Assembly (NCBI RefSeq): GCF_013087515.1
Contig: NZ_JABFCN010000034.1
Span: 62,001 to 126,000, forward strand
Source: Rhizobium sophorae
Lineage (GTDB): Bacteria > Pseudomonadota > Alphaproteobacteria > Rhizobiales > Rhizobiaceae
Direction of reading: 5' to 3'
DNA length: 64,000 nt
Within the stretch, counting starts at the first letter, position 1. Each line of letters begins with the position of its first letter. Position numbers and translations under genes: made by a program. Below are positions 1 through 8,523 of this stretch, piece after piece. Below the pieces are notes generated by a model, which saw only the letters and a program-made list of their open reading frames with translations, made no database searches and was not told the origin of the DNA.

Positions 1-307
1 CCCCGCCAGCTGTTGACCCCATCATATCTAATTTTGATACGACAAAACTCACACCGGCTTGCCTCACTCTCAGTGGCACATCAAGCCTCCTTCGTAAAAT
101 ATCGCGAAAGAATCGCGAAAGCGCTCGCACTGCGGGTATTTTTATAGCTTGCCATTTCATTTTGTTACAACATAATGTTGAGTGTGAGAAGCACTTCGCA
201 CAGAAGCGCATATTTGCCAGGGACGGCACGTGATCGTGGCCCACTCGGTGGGATCGACGTCCGGCATACTTTGATGGCCTGTTTCCGGACGGTTACGGGG
301 CTTTTTA
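1..307. other. Non-coding accessory sequence, no gene supported
   Basis: I see no convincing gene here. The stretch is less GC-rich than the chromosomal genes further right. It contains a short direct repeat of the string ATCGCGAAAG around 101-121, followed by an AT-rich patch. Short open frames exist on both strands but lack recognisable motifs. It is probably the tail of the accessory segment that continues to the left of the window. Confidence 0.4.
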
Positions 308-568
308 ATGCGCGAAATGTTCGAAAGGTTTTCAACCGGCTGCGCCGCCGCGGCCACACCGGATTTTTGGAGTGATGCAGATGTTGGGGACATATGTACT
401 GCTGTCCGTTCGCTTTACGGACGCCATGCGAAAACAGCGGCGGCCTGGTGTGCCATAGGCGCGCGCTCCGACGGTCGCTCGGGCGATTTCAAATTTTGGG
501 TCCGGGTTTTCGAGCGTCTGGGGACAGAGGGGATTGTGGAAATCCGAAAACAAAGGCGCGGGTCATAG
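308..568 (+). CDS. Small hypothetical protein (86 aa)
   Basis: This is a small open frame whose middle looks like a family of short, uncharacterised alphaproteobacterial proteins. From about residue 20 it reads FWSDADVGDI, then a YGRHAKTAAAW segment, then a GDFKFW..VFERL segment. The family, as I remember it, has a pattern of an FWSDAD-type opening, a YGxxA segment, and a GDxxxWxxV segment before a short tail. No function is known to me. The first 18 residues lack this pattern, so a later start is possible, and the ribosome binding site is weak. It lies alone upstream of the first nucleotidyltransferase-HEPN gene. It could also be a decayed copy. Confidence 0.4.
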   Translation: MREMFERFSTGCAAAATPDFWSDADVGDICTAVRSLYGRHAKTAAAWCAIGARSDGRSGDFKFWVRVFERLGTEGIVEIRKQRRGS

Positions 569-829
569 ATTTTGAAAGTTATGTCGGGCGGATATTCGTT
601 CCGACAGCATCCGGCACCATGAATCTGGCCGGTTTTATAGGTCGGCCGGTTTCGCACTGATCGTGCACGCCGCTCGGTTTGACGGCCGAGATCGAGGACG
701 GACACGTAGGCGTGGGCAGACGGAGGGTCGCCGAAGCGAAGGATCATGATCCACGCAGCAAGCGCAGGGGGACTGGTTTTCTTGGAACACGATGACTAAA
801 AGTTCTGTCATGAAAGATGCCCACCGCCG

Positions 830-1744
830 ATGAAATCTAGCCTCGACCATCTGCCCGAGCGTAAACAGCGCGAGTTGGCCCGCGTTGTCGATATTCTGCA
901 CGAGGAGTTTCAGGACGCGCTGAAGGATAGCTCGGCCGAGTTCAAGAAAATGGGGCGGATCCTCAAGATCATCTTGTTTGGATCATACGCCCGTGGCGAC
1001 TGGGTCGACGAGCCGCACACGCTCAAAGGCTACCGTTCCGACTATGATCTGCTGGTGATCGTCAACAACAGGAAGCTGTCGGACTTCGCCACCTACTGGT
1101 ACAAGGCGGCCGACCGCTTTCTCCACGATCGCGGTATCAAGACGCCTGTCAGCTTCATCGTTCACTCGCGGCGTGAGGTCAACACGGCGCTTCACGAAGG
1201 GCAATACTTCTTCTCCGACATCCGCCGCGAGGGCATCGTCCTTTACGAGCTCGATGATGAAGCGCTGCCCGAACCGAAGCCACTCTCGAAGGCCGAGGAG
1301 TACCGAGCTGCCAAGGAGCATTTTGAAGAGAGGTTCCCGTTCTCAACTGATTTGTTGGACGGTTTCAAGCTGTACGTTGAAAAGCGGCGCTACAAGCACG
1401 CAGCCTTTTTCCTTCATCAAGTCATCGAGCACGCTTATTCGGCTGCACTTTTGACGCTGTCCAACTATAGCCCCGCCTCCCATAATCTGACTTTCCTGCG
1501 TAAGTTGGCGGAAAGCCGCGATCGCCGTTTGGTGGATGCTTGGCCGCGCGACCAACAGCGCTATCGTGCCTGGTTCAATACTATCAATGAGGCTTACGTG
1601 AAGGCCCGCTATTCGAAGCACTTCGAAGTCAACGAAGAGGCGTTGACCTGGCTCGGCGAACGTGCGGCCGACCTGCATATTCTGGTCAAGACCGTGTGCG
1701 AGGAACATCTAACCAAGCTTCAAAAAGACGCTGGAGATATTTGA
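830..1744 (+). CDS. Nucleotidyltransferase-HEPN fusion protein (copy 1)
   Basis: The protein has 304 residues and two parts. Residues about 1-150 form an MNT-type nucleotidyltransferase domain with the motif GSYARG at 51-56 and DYD at 71-73; the gap between them is 18 residues instead of the usual 10 or so of minimal GSx10DxD proteins. Residues about 155-300 look like a HEPN domain, with ARYSKH ending at residue 264 in the place of the HEPN R-xn-H signature. In MntA/HepT toxin-antitoxin pairs these two domains are separate proteins, the transferase modifying and silencing the HEPN RNase. Here they are one polypeptide, so a self-regulating nuclease is a possibility, but this is inference. The start has only a weak ribosome binding site. 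A close paralogue lies at 7186-8181. Confidence 0.8.
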   Translation: MKSSLDHLPERKQRELARVVDILHEEFQDALKDSSAEFKKMGRILKIILFGSYARGDWVDEPHTLKGYRSDYDLLVIVNNRKLSDFATYWYKAADRFLHDRGIKTPVSFIVHSRREVNTALHEGQYFFSDIRREGIVLYELDDEALPEPKPLSKAEEYRAAKEHFEERFPFSTDLLDGFKLYVEKRRYKHAAFFLHQVIEHAYSAALLTLSNYSPASHNLTFLRKLAESRDRRLVDAWPRDQQRYRAWFNTINEAYVKARYSKHFEVNEEALTWLGERAADLHILVKTVCEEHLTKLQKDAGDI

Positions 1745-1842
1745 ACTTGCCATTTAATTTCGCGAGAGTGGCGCACCCTCGAACGGCGACTTCGACCCGG
1801 AGTTCCCACCCTGCCAACTTTTGCCATCCTGGCTGTTTTTCT

Positions 1843-2076
1843 ATGCATATCTCGCGCCGGATAACCTGAAACAGTTCGTCGATCAACAGGTCGCGCAGGG
1901 CGAGGCTATGGCACCCAGCGGCGAATACGAACGAGAATTGATTAGTCGCGACAAAGATCGTGAGCATTTGCCTACGCTCCCGCTTGAGGGTCCTTCATCC
2001 GAAACGATAGAGCCGGTTGATGCCCAACTATTTCGATAATCTGCGAAACCGCGCCTCGCGAAAAAGCTCAAAGTGA
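1843..2076 (+). pseudogene. ParD-type antitoxin relic, frameshifted
   Basis: Conceptual translation gives a clear ParD/CopG-like antitoxin pattern broken by frame changes. It starts MHIS in one frame, continues PDNLKQFVDQQVAQG and EYERELISRDKDREHL in a second, and ends MPNYFDNLRNRASRKSSK in the first frame again. A GYG turn typical of these antitoxins is visible in the third frame in the middle. The shifts compensate, so the total span is still a multiple of three (78 codons). The stop TGA at 2074-2076 overlaps the GTG at 2073 of the toxin relic, the usual coupling of parDE operons. ParD proteins bind their promoter and neutralise ParE; this copy cannot make an intact protein. Confidence 0.72.
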
Positions 2077-2226
2077 CCGTCAACCCTGTCTTTCCTCGCC
2101 ACACGATGTCGAGAATGCCGCGGATTATTACACTCGCGAGGCCGGCGGCAAATCGCGATAAGCTTCCTTGATGCCTACGTCGACATACGATTTGATCGCA
2201 ACGATCCTTCGGTTCTTCGATGGACT
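2073..2226 (+). pseudogene. RelE/ParE-type toxin relic, frameshifted and truncated
   Basis: Starting at a GTG that overlaps the antitoxin stop, the translation reads VTVNPVFPRH. After a frame change it reads DVENAADYYTREAGG, and after another AISFLDAYVD followed by an RNDPS-like stretch. This order (D-E-A-A-DYY..EAG, then FLDA, then P-S) is the core of the RelE/ParE toxin family. In-frame stops and frameshifts make it non-functional. It runs into the 3' end of traA, whose stop codon is at 2227-2229, so the toxin's C-terminus appears lost at a recombination joint. ParE toxins act on gyrase in known cases; no activity is expected here. Confidence 0.6.
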
Positions 2227-5200
2227 TCAAAGATCGATGCCACGGCTACGGCTGACAACCCGCTGACGCCGTTCCGAGATGATCCGCTCACTGCTTTCCC
2301 TTCGGACGGCCTCTTGCAGGACCTTCAACTTTTCCTGAATCGCTTCGAAGGCATGGCGCTGTGCGTGTGGCACGCGGGCGATGACATCCTTTTCGGCGCG
2401 AATGATGGCACTACGGCCGAAGCGCTCATCGAGCGCGGTGCTGACGGCGGCAAGCTCGCGGCGGATGCCGGGATCGAGCGCCGAGGCAGGGGCGCTCGGC
2501 TTGCGGCCGTTGTTCTTCGCCTCGGCGGTCAGCCGCATGAGCACCTCTTCCGCCGCCTTCGAGAGGCCGGGAATGGCGACTGACATGCGCCGACGCTCCT
2601 CGGTCACAGCCTGACGTTCGGCCTCGAGCACATTGACATAGGCCGAACCGAGTGCGCGTAGCCGACCCTCAGCTTCAAGCATGGCCAGCACCGCCTCTTT
2701 GCGCTCCCGTCCGGCGGCCAGCATTCGGTCCATCAGTCGATCGGAACCGCGCAATGCGCCGTAGGCGGCCGGATCATTGGTTACCGCGGCGGCGATGCGC
2801 TCGCCAGCAAAACCTTTAGCAAGCAGGTCTTCGATCTTGCCGACGGCGCCGGCTGGATCGCGCCAGATCGTTGATGCCACGTCGGCCAGCGCGGCGCGCT
2901 GCTGGCGATACAGTGGTGTGGCGAGAGCGCGAGACCTCGCCTCCTCGTCGACAGGGGTCTTGAACTCGGTGACGGCTGCAAGCATGGGCAGCACGGCGGC
3001 ACTCTCCCTGTCTGCCTCCATCCCCTGATCGGCACTCGCCGCGGCGACGATCTTCGAACGATCCCGCCGATCGACAGGATGCTGCTCGTCGGCAAAGCGC
3101 TTCACGGCCTCGAACAGCCGGGTTAACTTCTTGCCTCTGATGCTCGCGAGGTCTACCGGCATACGCTCGATCATGTTGCGCTCGGCAACCGCATCGGCCT
3201 TCGCGGTAAAAGCGCTCCAGCCGAAGCGAGCGGTCAGCGCCTCGCTGACCGCCTTGACCTCCTGGACGATCGAGCGGTCTTCGGCGGCAAGCGCAAAGGC
3301 GGTTTTGTAGGCGTCGTCACCACCTTGCCTGCGCACCGTCTCGATCTCCGTAAGACGTGTCATCGCCTTTTCGGAGAGTGCCGGGATTGGCAATGACATA
3401 TGGGCGCGGCGCTGCAGCTCGCGGCTTTCGAACCGCTCGGCGTTTCTTCGGAACTCCGTCGCATGGGCGCGGGCGAGCGGCAGCAGGTCTGCCAAGGCGG
3501 TGATCGCGGCATTTCGTTCGTCGCGTGCCGCACGACCATCGACGATGAGATCAGAACCACGCAGGCGGCCGAGCCGCTCCGGTGCTGCGGCGAGATCGTC
3601 GGCAAGCCTGCGCGGTTCGATGCTCGTATCCGATGCCAGGGCGTTCAGCGCGACAAGTGCTGCATCCGGGTCACGATAGATCGTCTCCAACAACGGCCGC
3701 AGGATCGCCTCCCGTTCCTTCCAGGCGGGCGACGCAAGCTGAGCCAGCCGCGCATCTTCCTCCACGCTCTTGGCGAAGCCTGCGGTGGGCGGAATCAGAT
3801 ATCGGCTACCAACAACGTCTGCCTCCAAGACGGGTTGGGGTTCGGCCCGTTGCTCGCTATAGGCGACCCGCCGTTCCCGATCGATCGTGAAGCCGAGCGC
3901 CACGCCCGCCCGCTCCCAGAGCTTCGCCAGCTGTTCGCGTTTCTCGGCGATCCCGGCCCACCGCCGGGAAAGGTTTTCTTCCACCCCGGCTGCGGCAAGC
4001 GAAAGATGATCGAGACCACGGCGTCGCGCAAAATCTTGCGCCTGGGCGCGATAACCCGCCTCGCTCTCAAAATCGAGCGTCGTCGTCTTGGCGCCGGAGC
4101 GCGACAGGCGCTCTACCAACTGCTTGAACAGTTCCGGTCGATGGCTTTCCTGCTCGATGCGTTGCTGGCGTTCTTTGCTGGTTTCGATCCGTTTGGCGGT
4201 CCAGACGTTGCGGTCGACCTCTCTTTCCTCGAACCGCCTCTGGCCGGTTTGCTCGTCGACGACCGGAACCTTGATCGTCACCCGCTCCACTCCATCCTTG
4301 CGCAGGGTCACCGTGTCGCCTTCCGACACGCCGCCCTCCTCCAATGCCTTCGGCAGGCTCACGCCCCAAAGACGATGGACGGTGCCGTCATCCGTCCTGA
4401 CGTCAGCATAGGGACTATCGTCGGTATCCTCGTCATTCGGGCGGAACTTGGCTAGTCCGGTTTCCACGAGCGCCCCGGTGACGCCGGCGGCATGATCGCC
4501 ACGCGGCTTCCGTCCCCATTCCGGCGTCGCCTCAAAGTCTTCCCTTGCCGCATAGAGATCGGCGCGGTCGCGATGCCGGGTCAGCGACACATAGGTCAGG
4601 TGCTGATCCATCATGCCGGTGGCAAGCACCAAGGTTTGCTCGACGGTCGACCCTTGAGACTTGTGAATGGTCGCGGCATAGCCATGATCGACATTGCGAT
4701 AGCTGTCCTCGCTGATGACGACATCACGGCCATTGTCGAGACGCACCGACAGCAGTGGGTCGCCACGTTTGTCCCCGGTGGAAACGACTGTGCCGAGCAT
4801 GCCGTTCTTGACATGTTGCGGACCGAAACGGGGAGCACGTGGTTCGAGGAAACGGGCATTCTCCAGGAAGATGATGCGGTCACCGGCGGCGAAGTCTCGC
4901 GCGCCGCGTTCGGTCCGGAAAGCGCGGCTCTCACTGAGCGCGCCCTCTTCCGACATCACCGTTCGCAGCGCCTCGTTCAGACGCTTTACGTCCTCGTTGG
5001 TGTGGGCGAGTACAAGAAGCTCGTCACCGCGAAGACGACCGTCATTGCCTTCGCGGACCGACGTTTGGATTGCCAGTTTGCGCGCTTGGCTCCAATCGGC
5101 AACGATCCGATCAATCGTTTCCGCGCGTGTCCCTGCCTCGATCAGGTGGCCATGTCGGGCATAGACATCGAGGCCTTGTTCGACCTCGCCGCGCGCAAAA

Positions 5201-6864
5201 AGCCGCGACGCCTCGCGCGCCCATTGCTGGTGCTGGCGGCGCACACCGGCAAGTTCGGCAAAACCGATGCGTTCGGTGATCGCCCGGAACGCAGCACCCG
5301 CCTGGATGGGTTGTAGCTGCATCGCATCGCCGACCAGCACGACTTTCGCCTGGGCTTGCTCGGCGATGTCAAGCACGCGGGCCAACTGCTGCGACGACAC
5401 CATGCCGGCCTCGTCGATGACAAGCACATTGCCACGTTCGAGCAACTCGCGACCGCTGGCCCAGGCGAGTTCCCATGAAGCCAGTGTTCGCGACCTGATG
5501 CCGGAACTGTCTTCCAGCCCTTCGGCGGCTTTGCCGGCAAGGGCAGCACCAATCACCCGGCGGCCATCGTGTTCCCAGGCGACGCGTGCGGCGGCAAGCA
5601 AGGTGGACTTGCCGGCGCCGGCAAGACCGACGACGGCGGCAATGCCATTGTCGCCGGTGACATGATGGACGGCGTCGACCTGCTCCGGATCTAGCTTGAA
5701 GGGTTTTTCCGGATCCCGGGCCTCGACGTTTCTGATCGCGGCTGCAACCACTCGATCGGAGACGCCGAAACCGCAGCCCTCCGCCAAAAGCTGCGCCGAC
5801 CGCGCCATATCATATTCGATGCGAAGGATCGCGCGCGTGGTGAAGACGGCGGGTTCGCTCGCTTTGCCCGTTTCGGCATCGATCTGCTGTGGCTTCAGCA
5901 TGACCAGATCGTCCGACGCCATCAGCCGCGCGCGGATATTCGCAAAGACGGCGGGATCGTCGACGTAACGATGCAGCGCCTTGGCGATATCGCGCTCGTC
6001 GAAGGTGGAGCGTTCATTGCTCAACTGCTTCAGCAGAAGCGCAGGATCTGCAAGCAGCCGGTCGGCCATCTCCTGGCGACGGGCAAGGTCGGCCGGAGCA
6101 AAATACATCTCGGCGCCCCTGCGGGAGAGTGCCGCCTTCTCCGGGCCGAGATGTCTTTGGGCAATGCCATCAAGCCCCTGTTCGGCATAGGAGCGGCCAT
6201 CAAGCCGGATCTCGTGGCCGGCAAGCGCCAGATGCCGGTTGGCCGTCTCCGCCCAGGCGATCTTCCAGGCCTGCAAGGTCTCCTTGTCGCCGCCCCAGGA
6301 CTTATAGACAATCCGACCTGTGGGCCGCCGGGGCGTGACAAAACGCAATGGCTCGCCATTCTCTCCCAAAACAGGAGCGTTTTTCGGCCCGAAGCCCTCT
6401 TCCGTCAGCGGTCTCACGGTCGTCAGTAGATGGATGTGCGGATTGCCGTCCTTGTCGTGGTAGACCCAATCGGCAACCATTCCCTCGGACGTGAAATTAT
6501 CACGGACGAATTCGCGCACCAGTGCGATGTTCTCGGCCCGTGTCAGCTCTTCCGGCAGCGCGATAATCAGCTCTCTCGCCAGCCGCGCGTTTGCCAGTTT
6601 CTCGAAAGCTTCAACAGCATTCCACAGCGCTTCACTGGCACCAGCGACCGAACGCCCCTCAACCGCCGACCGCAGCCAATCCGGCGCCTGATCCGGCAGG
6701 GCCAGTTCCTCGTGCACCAGCTCGGAGGCGCCGCGCCGATAGCTGAACGACGTGCCGGCCAGTTCGTCCATCATACTGGTGCGATGACGATAGGCGGCGG
6801 CCGCGACGATGTTGCGTCCCGCTCCCCGGCTGATCACCTGCGCTCTGACGAACATGATCGCCAT
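2227..6864 (-). CDS. traA: Ti-type conjugative relaxase/helicase TraA
   Basis: This is a 1545-residue MobA/MobL (MOBQ) relaxase. Residues 1-240 are the nicking domain, with the metal-binding HIH at 143-145 within GNPHIHLL. Residues about 390-760 are a RecD/TraI-like helicase, with Walker A GLAGAGKST at 413-421 and Walker B VIDEAGM at 482-488. After a linker, residues about 1025-1294 and 1295-1545 are two similar modules, each with an LRGSD string followed by an MS-I-P-LS segment. They resemble BID domains, the secretion signals known from rhizobial TraA and Bartonella effectors. Typical Ti TraA proteins are shorter (around 1100 residues). The frame is intact. No traCDG, trb or virB genes are in the window. 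A parDE relic abuts its 3' end. Confidence 0.92.
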   Translation of the reverse strand: MAIMFVRAQVISRGAGRNIVAAAAYRHRTSMMDELAGTSFSYRRGASELVHEELALPDQAPDWLRSAVEGRSVAGASEALWNAVEAFEKLANARLARELIIALPEELTRAENIALVREFVRDNFTSEGMVADWVYHDKDGNPHIHLLTTVRPLTEEGFGPKNAPVLGENGEPLRFVTPRRPTGRIVYKSWGGDKETLQAWKIAWAETANRHLALAGHEIRLDGRSYAEQGLDGIAQRHLGPEKAALSRRGAEMYFAPADLARRQEMADRLLADPALLLKQLSNERSTFDERDIAKALHRYVDDPAVFANIRARLMASDDLVMLKPQQIDAETGKASEPAVFTTRAILRIEYDMARSAQLLAEGCGFGVSDRVVAAAIRNVEARDPEKPFKLDPEQVDAVHHVTGDNGIAAVVGLAGAGKSTLLAAARVAWEHDGRRVIGAALAGKAAEGLEDSSGIRSRTLASWELAWASGRELLERGNVLVIDEAGMVSSQQLARVLDIAEQAQAKVVLVGDAMQLQPIQAGAAFRAITERIGFAELAGVRRQHQQWAREASRLFARGEVEQGLDVYARHGHLIEAGTRAETIDRIVADWSQARKLAIQTSVREGNDGRLRGDELLVLAHTNEDVKRLNEALRTVMSEEGALSESRAFRTERGARDFAAGDRIIFLENARFLEPRAPRFGPQHVKNGMLGTVVSTGDKRGDPLLSVRLDNGRDVVISEDSYRNVDHGYAATIHKSQGSTVEQTLVLATGMMDQHLTYVSLTRHRDRADLYAAREDFEATPEWGRKPRGDHAAGVTGALVETGLAKFRPNDEDTDDSPYADVRTDDGTVHRLWGVSLPKALEEGGVSEGDTVTLRKDGVERVTIKVPVVDEQTGQRRFEEREVDRNVWTAKRIETSKERQQRIEQESHRPELFKQLVERLSRSGAKTTTLDFESEAGYRAQAQDFARRRGLDHLSLAAAGVEENLSRRWAGIAEKREQLAKLWERAGVALGFTIDRERRVAYSEQRAEPQPVLEADVVGSRYLIPPTAGFAKSVEEDARLAQLASPAWKEREAILRPLLETIYRDPDAALVALNALASDTSIEPRRLADDLAAAPERLGRLRGSDLIVDGRAARDERNAAITALADLLPLARAHATEFRRNAERFESRELQRRAHMSLPIPALSEKAMTRLTEIETVRRQGGDDAYKTAFALAAEDRSIVQEVKAVSEALTARFGWSAFTAKADAVAERNMIERMPVDLASIRGKKLTRLFEAVKRFADEQHPVDRRDRSKIVAAASADQGMEADRESAAVLPMLAAVTEFKTPVDEEARSRALATPLYRQQRAALADVASTIWRDPAGAVGKIEDLLAKGFAGERIAAAVTNDPAAYGALRGSDRLMDRMLAAGRERKEAVLAMLEAEGRLRALGSAYVNVLEAERQAVTEERRRMSVAIPGLSKAAEEVLMRLTAEAKNNGRKPSAPASALDPGIRRELAAVSTALDERFGRSAIIRAEKDVIARVPHAQRHAFEAIQEKLKVLQEAVRRESSERIISERRQRVVSRSRGIDL

Positions 6865-7185
6865 GATTGTCCTCGCATATTCGGAGCAGTTGCACCAACG
6901 AGCGAAATCGCTCTTTCACAATAGTCAGACCGAGCGACTGACGCGCTCCGCGCTTGTCTCCGGTTTTCGCGCGGGTCCATCAACTGCGACAAATAGGCGA
7001 TTTAACTGTTTTATTCAAGATAGTATAATCTGAACCCTATTTCACGCTTTGTTCGCCCTAGGGCACGGCGTTTGGACTACGTGGGAATCAGACGCTCGTT
7101 GTCCCTAAGCGCTTGACGCGTTTCATCAATCCCCAGCGCTGGGTGGCAACCGGATGGGACATAAGGGCAAAACAGGAGTTGAGCG
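6865..7185. other. Divergent intergenic region between traA and the second nucleotidyltransferase-HEPN gene
   Basis: This 321-base AT-richer gap separates the divergent genes traA and the second fusion gene. A perfect TATAAT lies at 7024-7029 on the plus strand, though a good -35 box at the right distance is not obvious. In Ti-type elements oriT lies just upstream of traA. The string TTCGCCCT at 7052-7059 differs by one base from the TGCGCCCT that I recall near the nick sites of this relaxase class, but I see no convincing flanking inverted repeat. A strong ribosome binding site, AGGAG at 7174-7178, serves the gene at 7186. Confidence 0.35.
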
Positions 7186-8181
7186 ATGCTAAAATTGCCA
7201 GTAGACGATATTGGATCTTTCGCCTATCGATTGCTTATGAAATCGTCGCTTGAACATATGCCGCTTCGCAAGCAGCGAGAACTCGGCCGCGTCCTGGAAA
7301 TCCTTCACGAGGAATTCGAGGACGCGCTGAAGGAAGGCACGGCCGATTTCAAGAAGCGCGGCAGGATCTTGAAGATCATCCTGTTCGGCTCCTACGCCAA
7401 GGGCGGATGGGTCGATGAACCCTTTACCATGAAGGGGTATCGCTCCGATTTCGATCTGCTCATCGTCGTCAACAATCGCAAGCTCTGCGAGTTCGCCGAG
7501 TACTGGTACAAGGCAGCCGACCGGTTGATCCACGAAGCCTCGATCGAAACACCGGTGAGCTTCATCGTCCACTCCAGACGCGAGGTGAACACCTACCTCA
7601 AGGAAGGGCAGTATTTCTTCTCTGACATTCGCAAGGAAGGCATCGTTCTCTACGAACTGGACGATGAGCTATTGGCCGAGCCCGAACCGCTTTCGTCGGA
7701 GGATCGACTCCGAATTGCGAAAGAACATTACGAGGATCGGCTAACACTTTCGCGGTCTTTTCTAAAGATAGCAATATCTTGCGTTAGCGAAAAGGAACTC
7801 CGGGTCGCAGCCTTCCAGCTCCATCAGGCGTTGGAACAAGCCTATTCCTGCGTTCTCCTTACCCTAACAAATTATGGCCCCCCTTCCCACAACATCAAAT
7901 TCCTTCGCTCCCTTGCCGAAGAACAGGATCGGCGCTTAGCTAAGGCTTTTCCTCGGGATCAGCATCGTGAGCGAGCCTGGTTCAACACGTTGAACGAGGC
8001 ATATGTGAAGGCGCGCTATTCGAAACATTTCGAAATCAGCGAGGAAGCGCTTGGCTGGCTCGCGGAACAAACCGCGTTACTGCTCGAACTGGTGCGGACG
8101 GTTTGCGAAGGGCACTTGGAGCTCCTTAAAGGAATAGTTGGCAGCGACATAATCAAGCGAGATTCGCTGTCATGCGGTTGA
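7186..8181 (+). CDS. Nucleotidyltransferase-HEPN fusion protein (copy 2)
   Basis: This is a paralogue of the protein at 830-1744, similar over nearly its whole length. The nucleotidyltransferase motifs are GSYAKG at 68-73 and DFD at 88-90, and ARYSKH ends at residue 281 in the HEPN part. The start at 7186 has a strong AGGAG seven bases upstream; it adds 17 residues in front of MKSSLEHMP, where copy 1 begins, so 7237 is the alternative. The two copies agree best in the transferase half and around the HEPN motif, and least at residues about 170-210. The last residues (about KRDSLSCG) are encoded by the start of an IS481-type relic, so the original C-terminus was replaced. The function is presumably regulated RNA cleavage or nucleotide transfer, unproven. 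Confidence 0.8.
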   Translation: MLKLPVDDIGSFAYRLLMKSSLEHMPLRKQRELGRVLEILHEEFEDALKEGTADFKKRGRILKIILFGSYAKGGWVDEPFTMKGYRSDFDLLIVVNNRKLCEFAEYWYKAADRLIHEASIETPVSFIVHSRREVNTYLKEGQYFFSDIRKEGIVLYELDDELLAEPEPLSSEDRLRIAKEHYEDRLTLSRSFLKIAISCVSEKELRVAAFQLHQALEQAYSCVLLTLTNYGPPSHNIKFLRSLAEEQDRRLAKAFPRDQHRERAWFNTLNEAYVKARYSKHFEISEEALGWLAEQTALLLELVRTVCEGHLELLKGIVGSDIIKRDSLSCG

Positions 8182-8480
8182 CCAGCTGCGTGAATGGAAT
8201 TCGTCATCTCGGGCACGACCGGCGACATATCTTCAATTGCTACAAAGATGACGGCCTAGAGGCCCTGACAGATCCGTCGCGACAGCCGGTGCGTTGCGCC
8301 AACCACTGCTTGAGCCAGTCGAGGCGTTGATCATCTCGTAAAAGAAGCCGCATTTGAGTGCCAGGAAAATCAGAGAGCCGCTGGTCTAGCGCCTGGACGG
8401 CGATGTGCGCGTGCCGTCGAACAGAGAATTTGGGAGCGATAGACGGCCCGTTCGACCCGAGGTTGTCACCCGTGTCTTAG
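8157..8480 (+). pseudogene. IS481-family transposase relic with large internal deletion
   Basis: Translating all three forward frames gives scattered pieces of one IS481-type transposase. In order they are ARFAVMRLTS, an FVISGTTG piece, IFNCYKDDGLEALTD, a QPVRCANH piece, EALIIS-stop-KKPHLSARKIREPLV and RLDGDVRVP. Directly after this N-terminal part comes ENLGAIDGPFDPRLSPVS and a stop at 8478-8480, which is the family's C-terminal end. The catalytic DDE core between them is missing, and stops and frameshifts break the rest. The sequence after the stop, about 8481-8510, with a TGTTACCGATGTCTTC string, looks like the element's terminal repeat. The relic starts inside the 3' end of the second fusion gene and ends about 15 bases from tRNA-His. 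Confidence 0.72.
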
Positions 8481-8523
8481 GTACGATCTGTTACCGATGT
8501 CTTCGATATGGACAAGGGGGAGA

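Noticed and set aside
101..121. Short direct repeat as a possible CRISPR or iteron
   Set aside because: Only two adjacent copies of a ten-base unit exist, with no spacers or further copies.
1686..1967. Minus-strand open frame over the antitoxin relic
   Set aside because: It shows no family pattern, while the plus strand clearly carries ParD-type pieces.
3400..4455. Plus-strand open frames inside traA
   Set aside because: They are antisense shadows of the relaxase; no motifs, and traA is continuous on the other strand.
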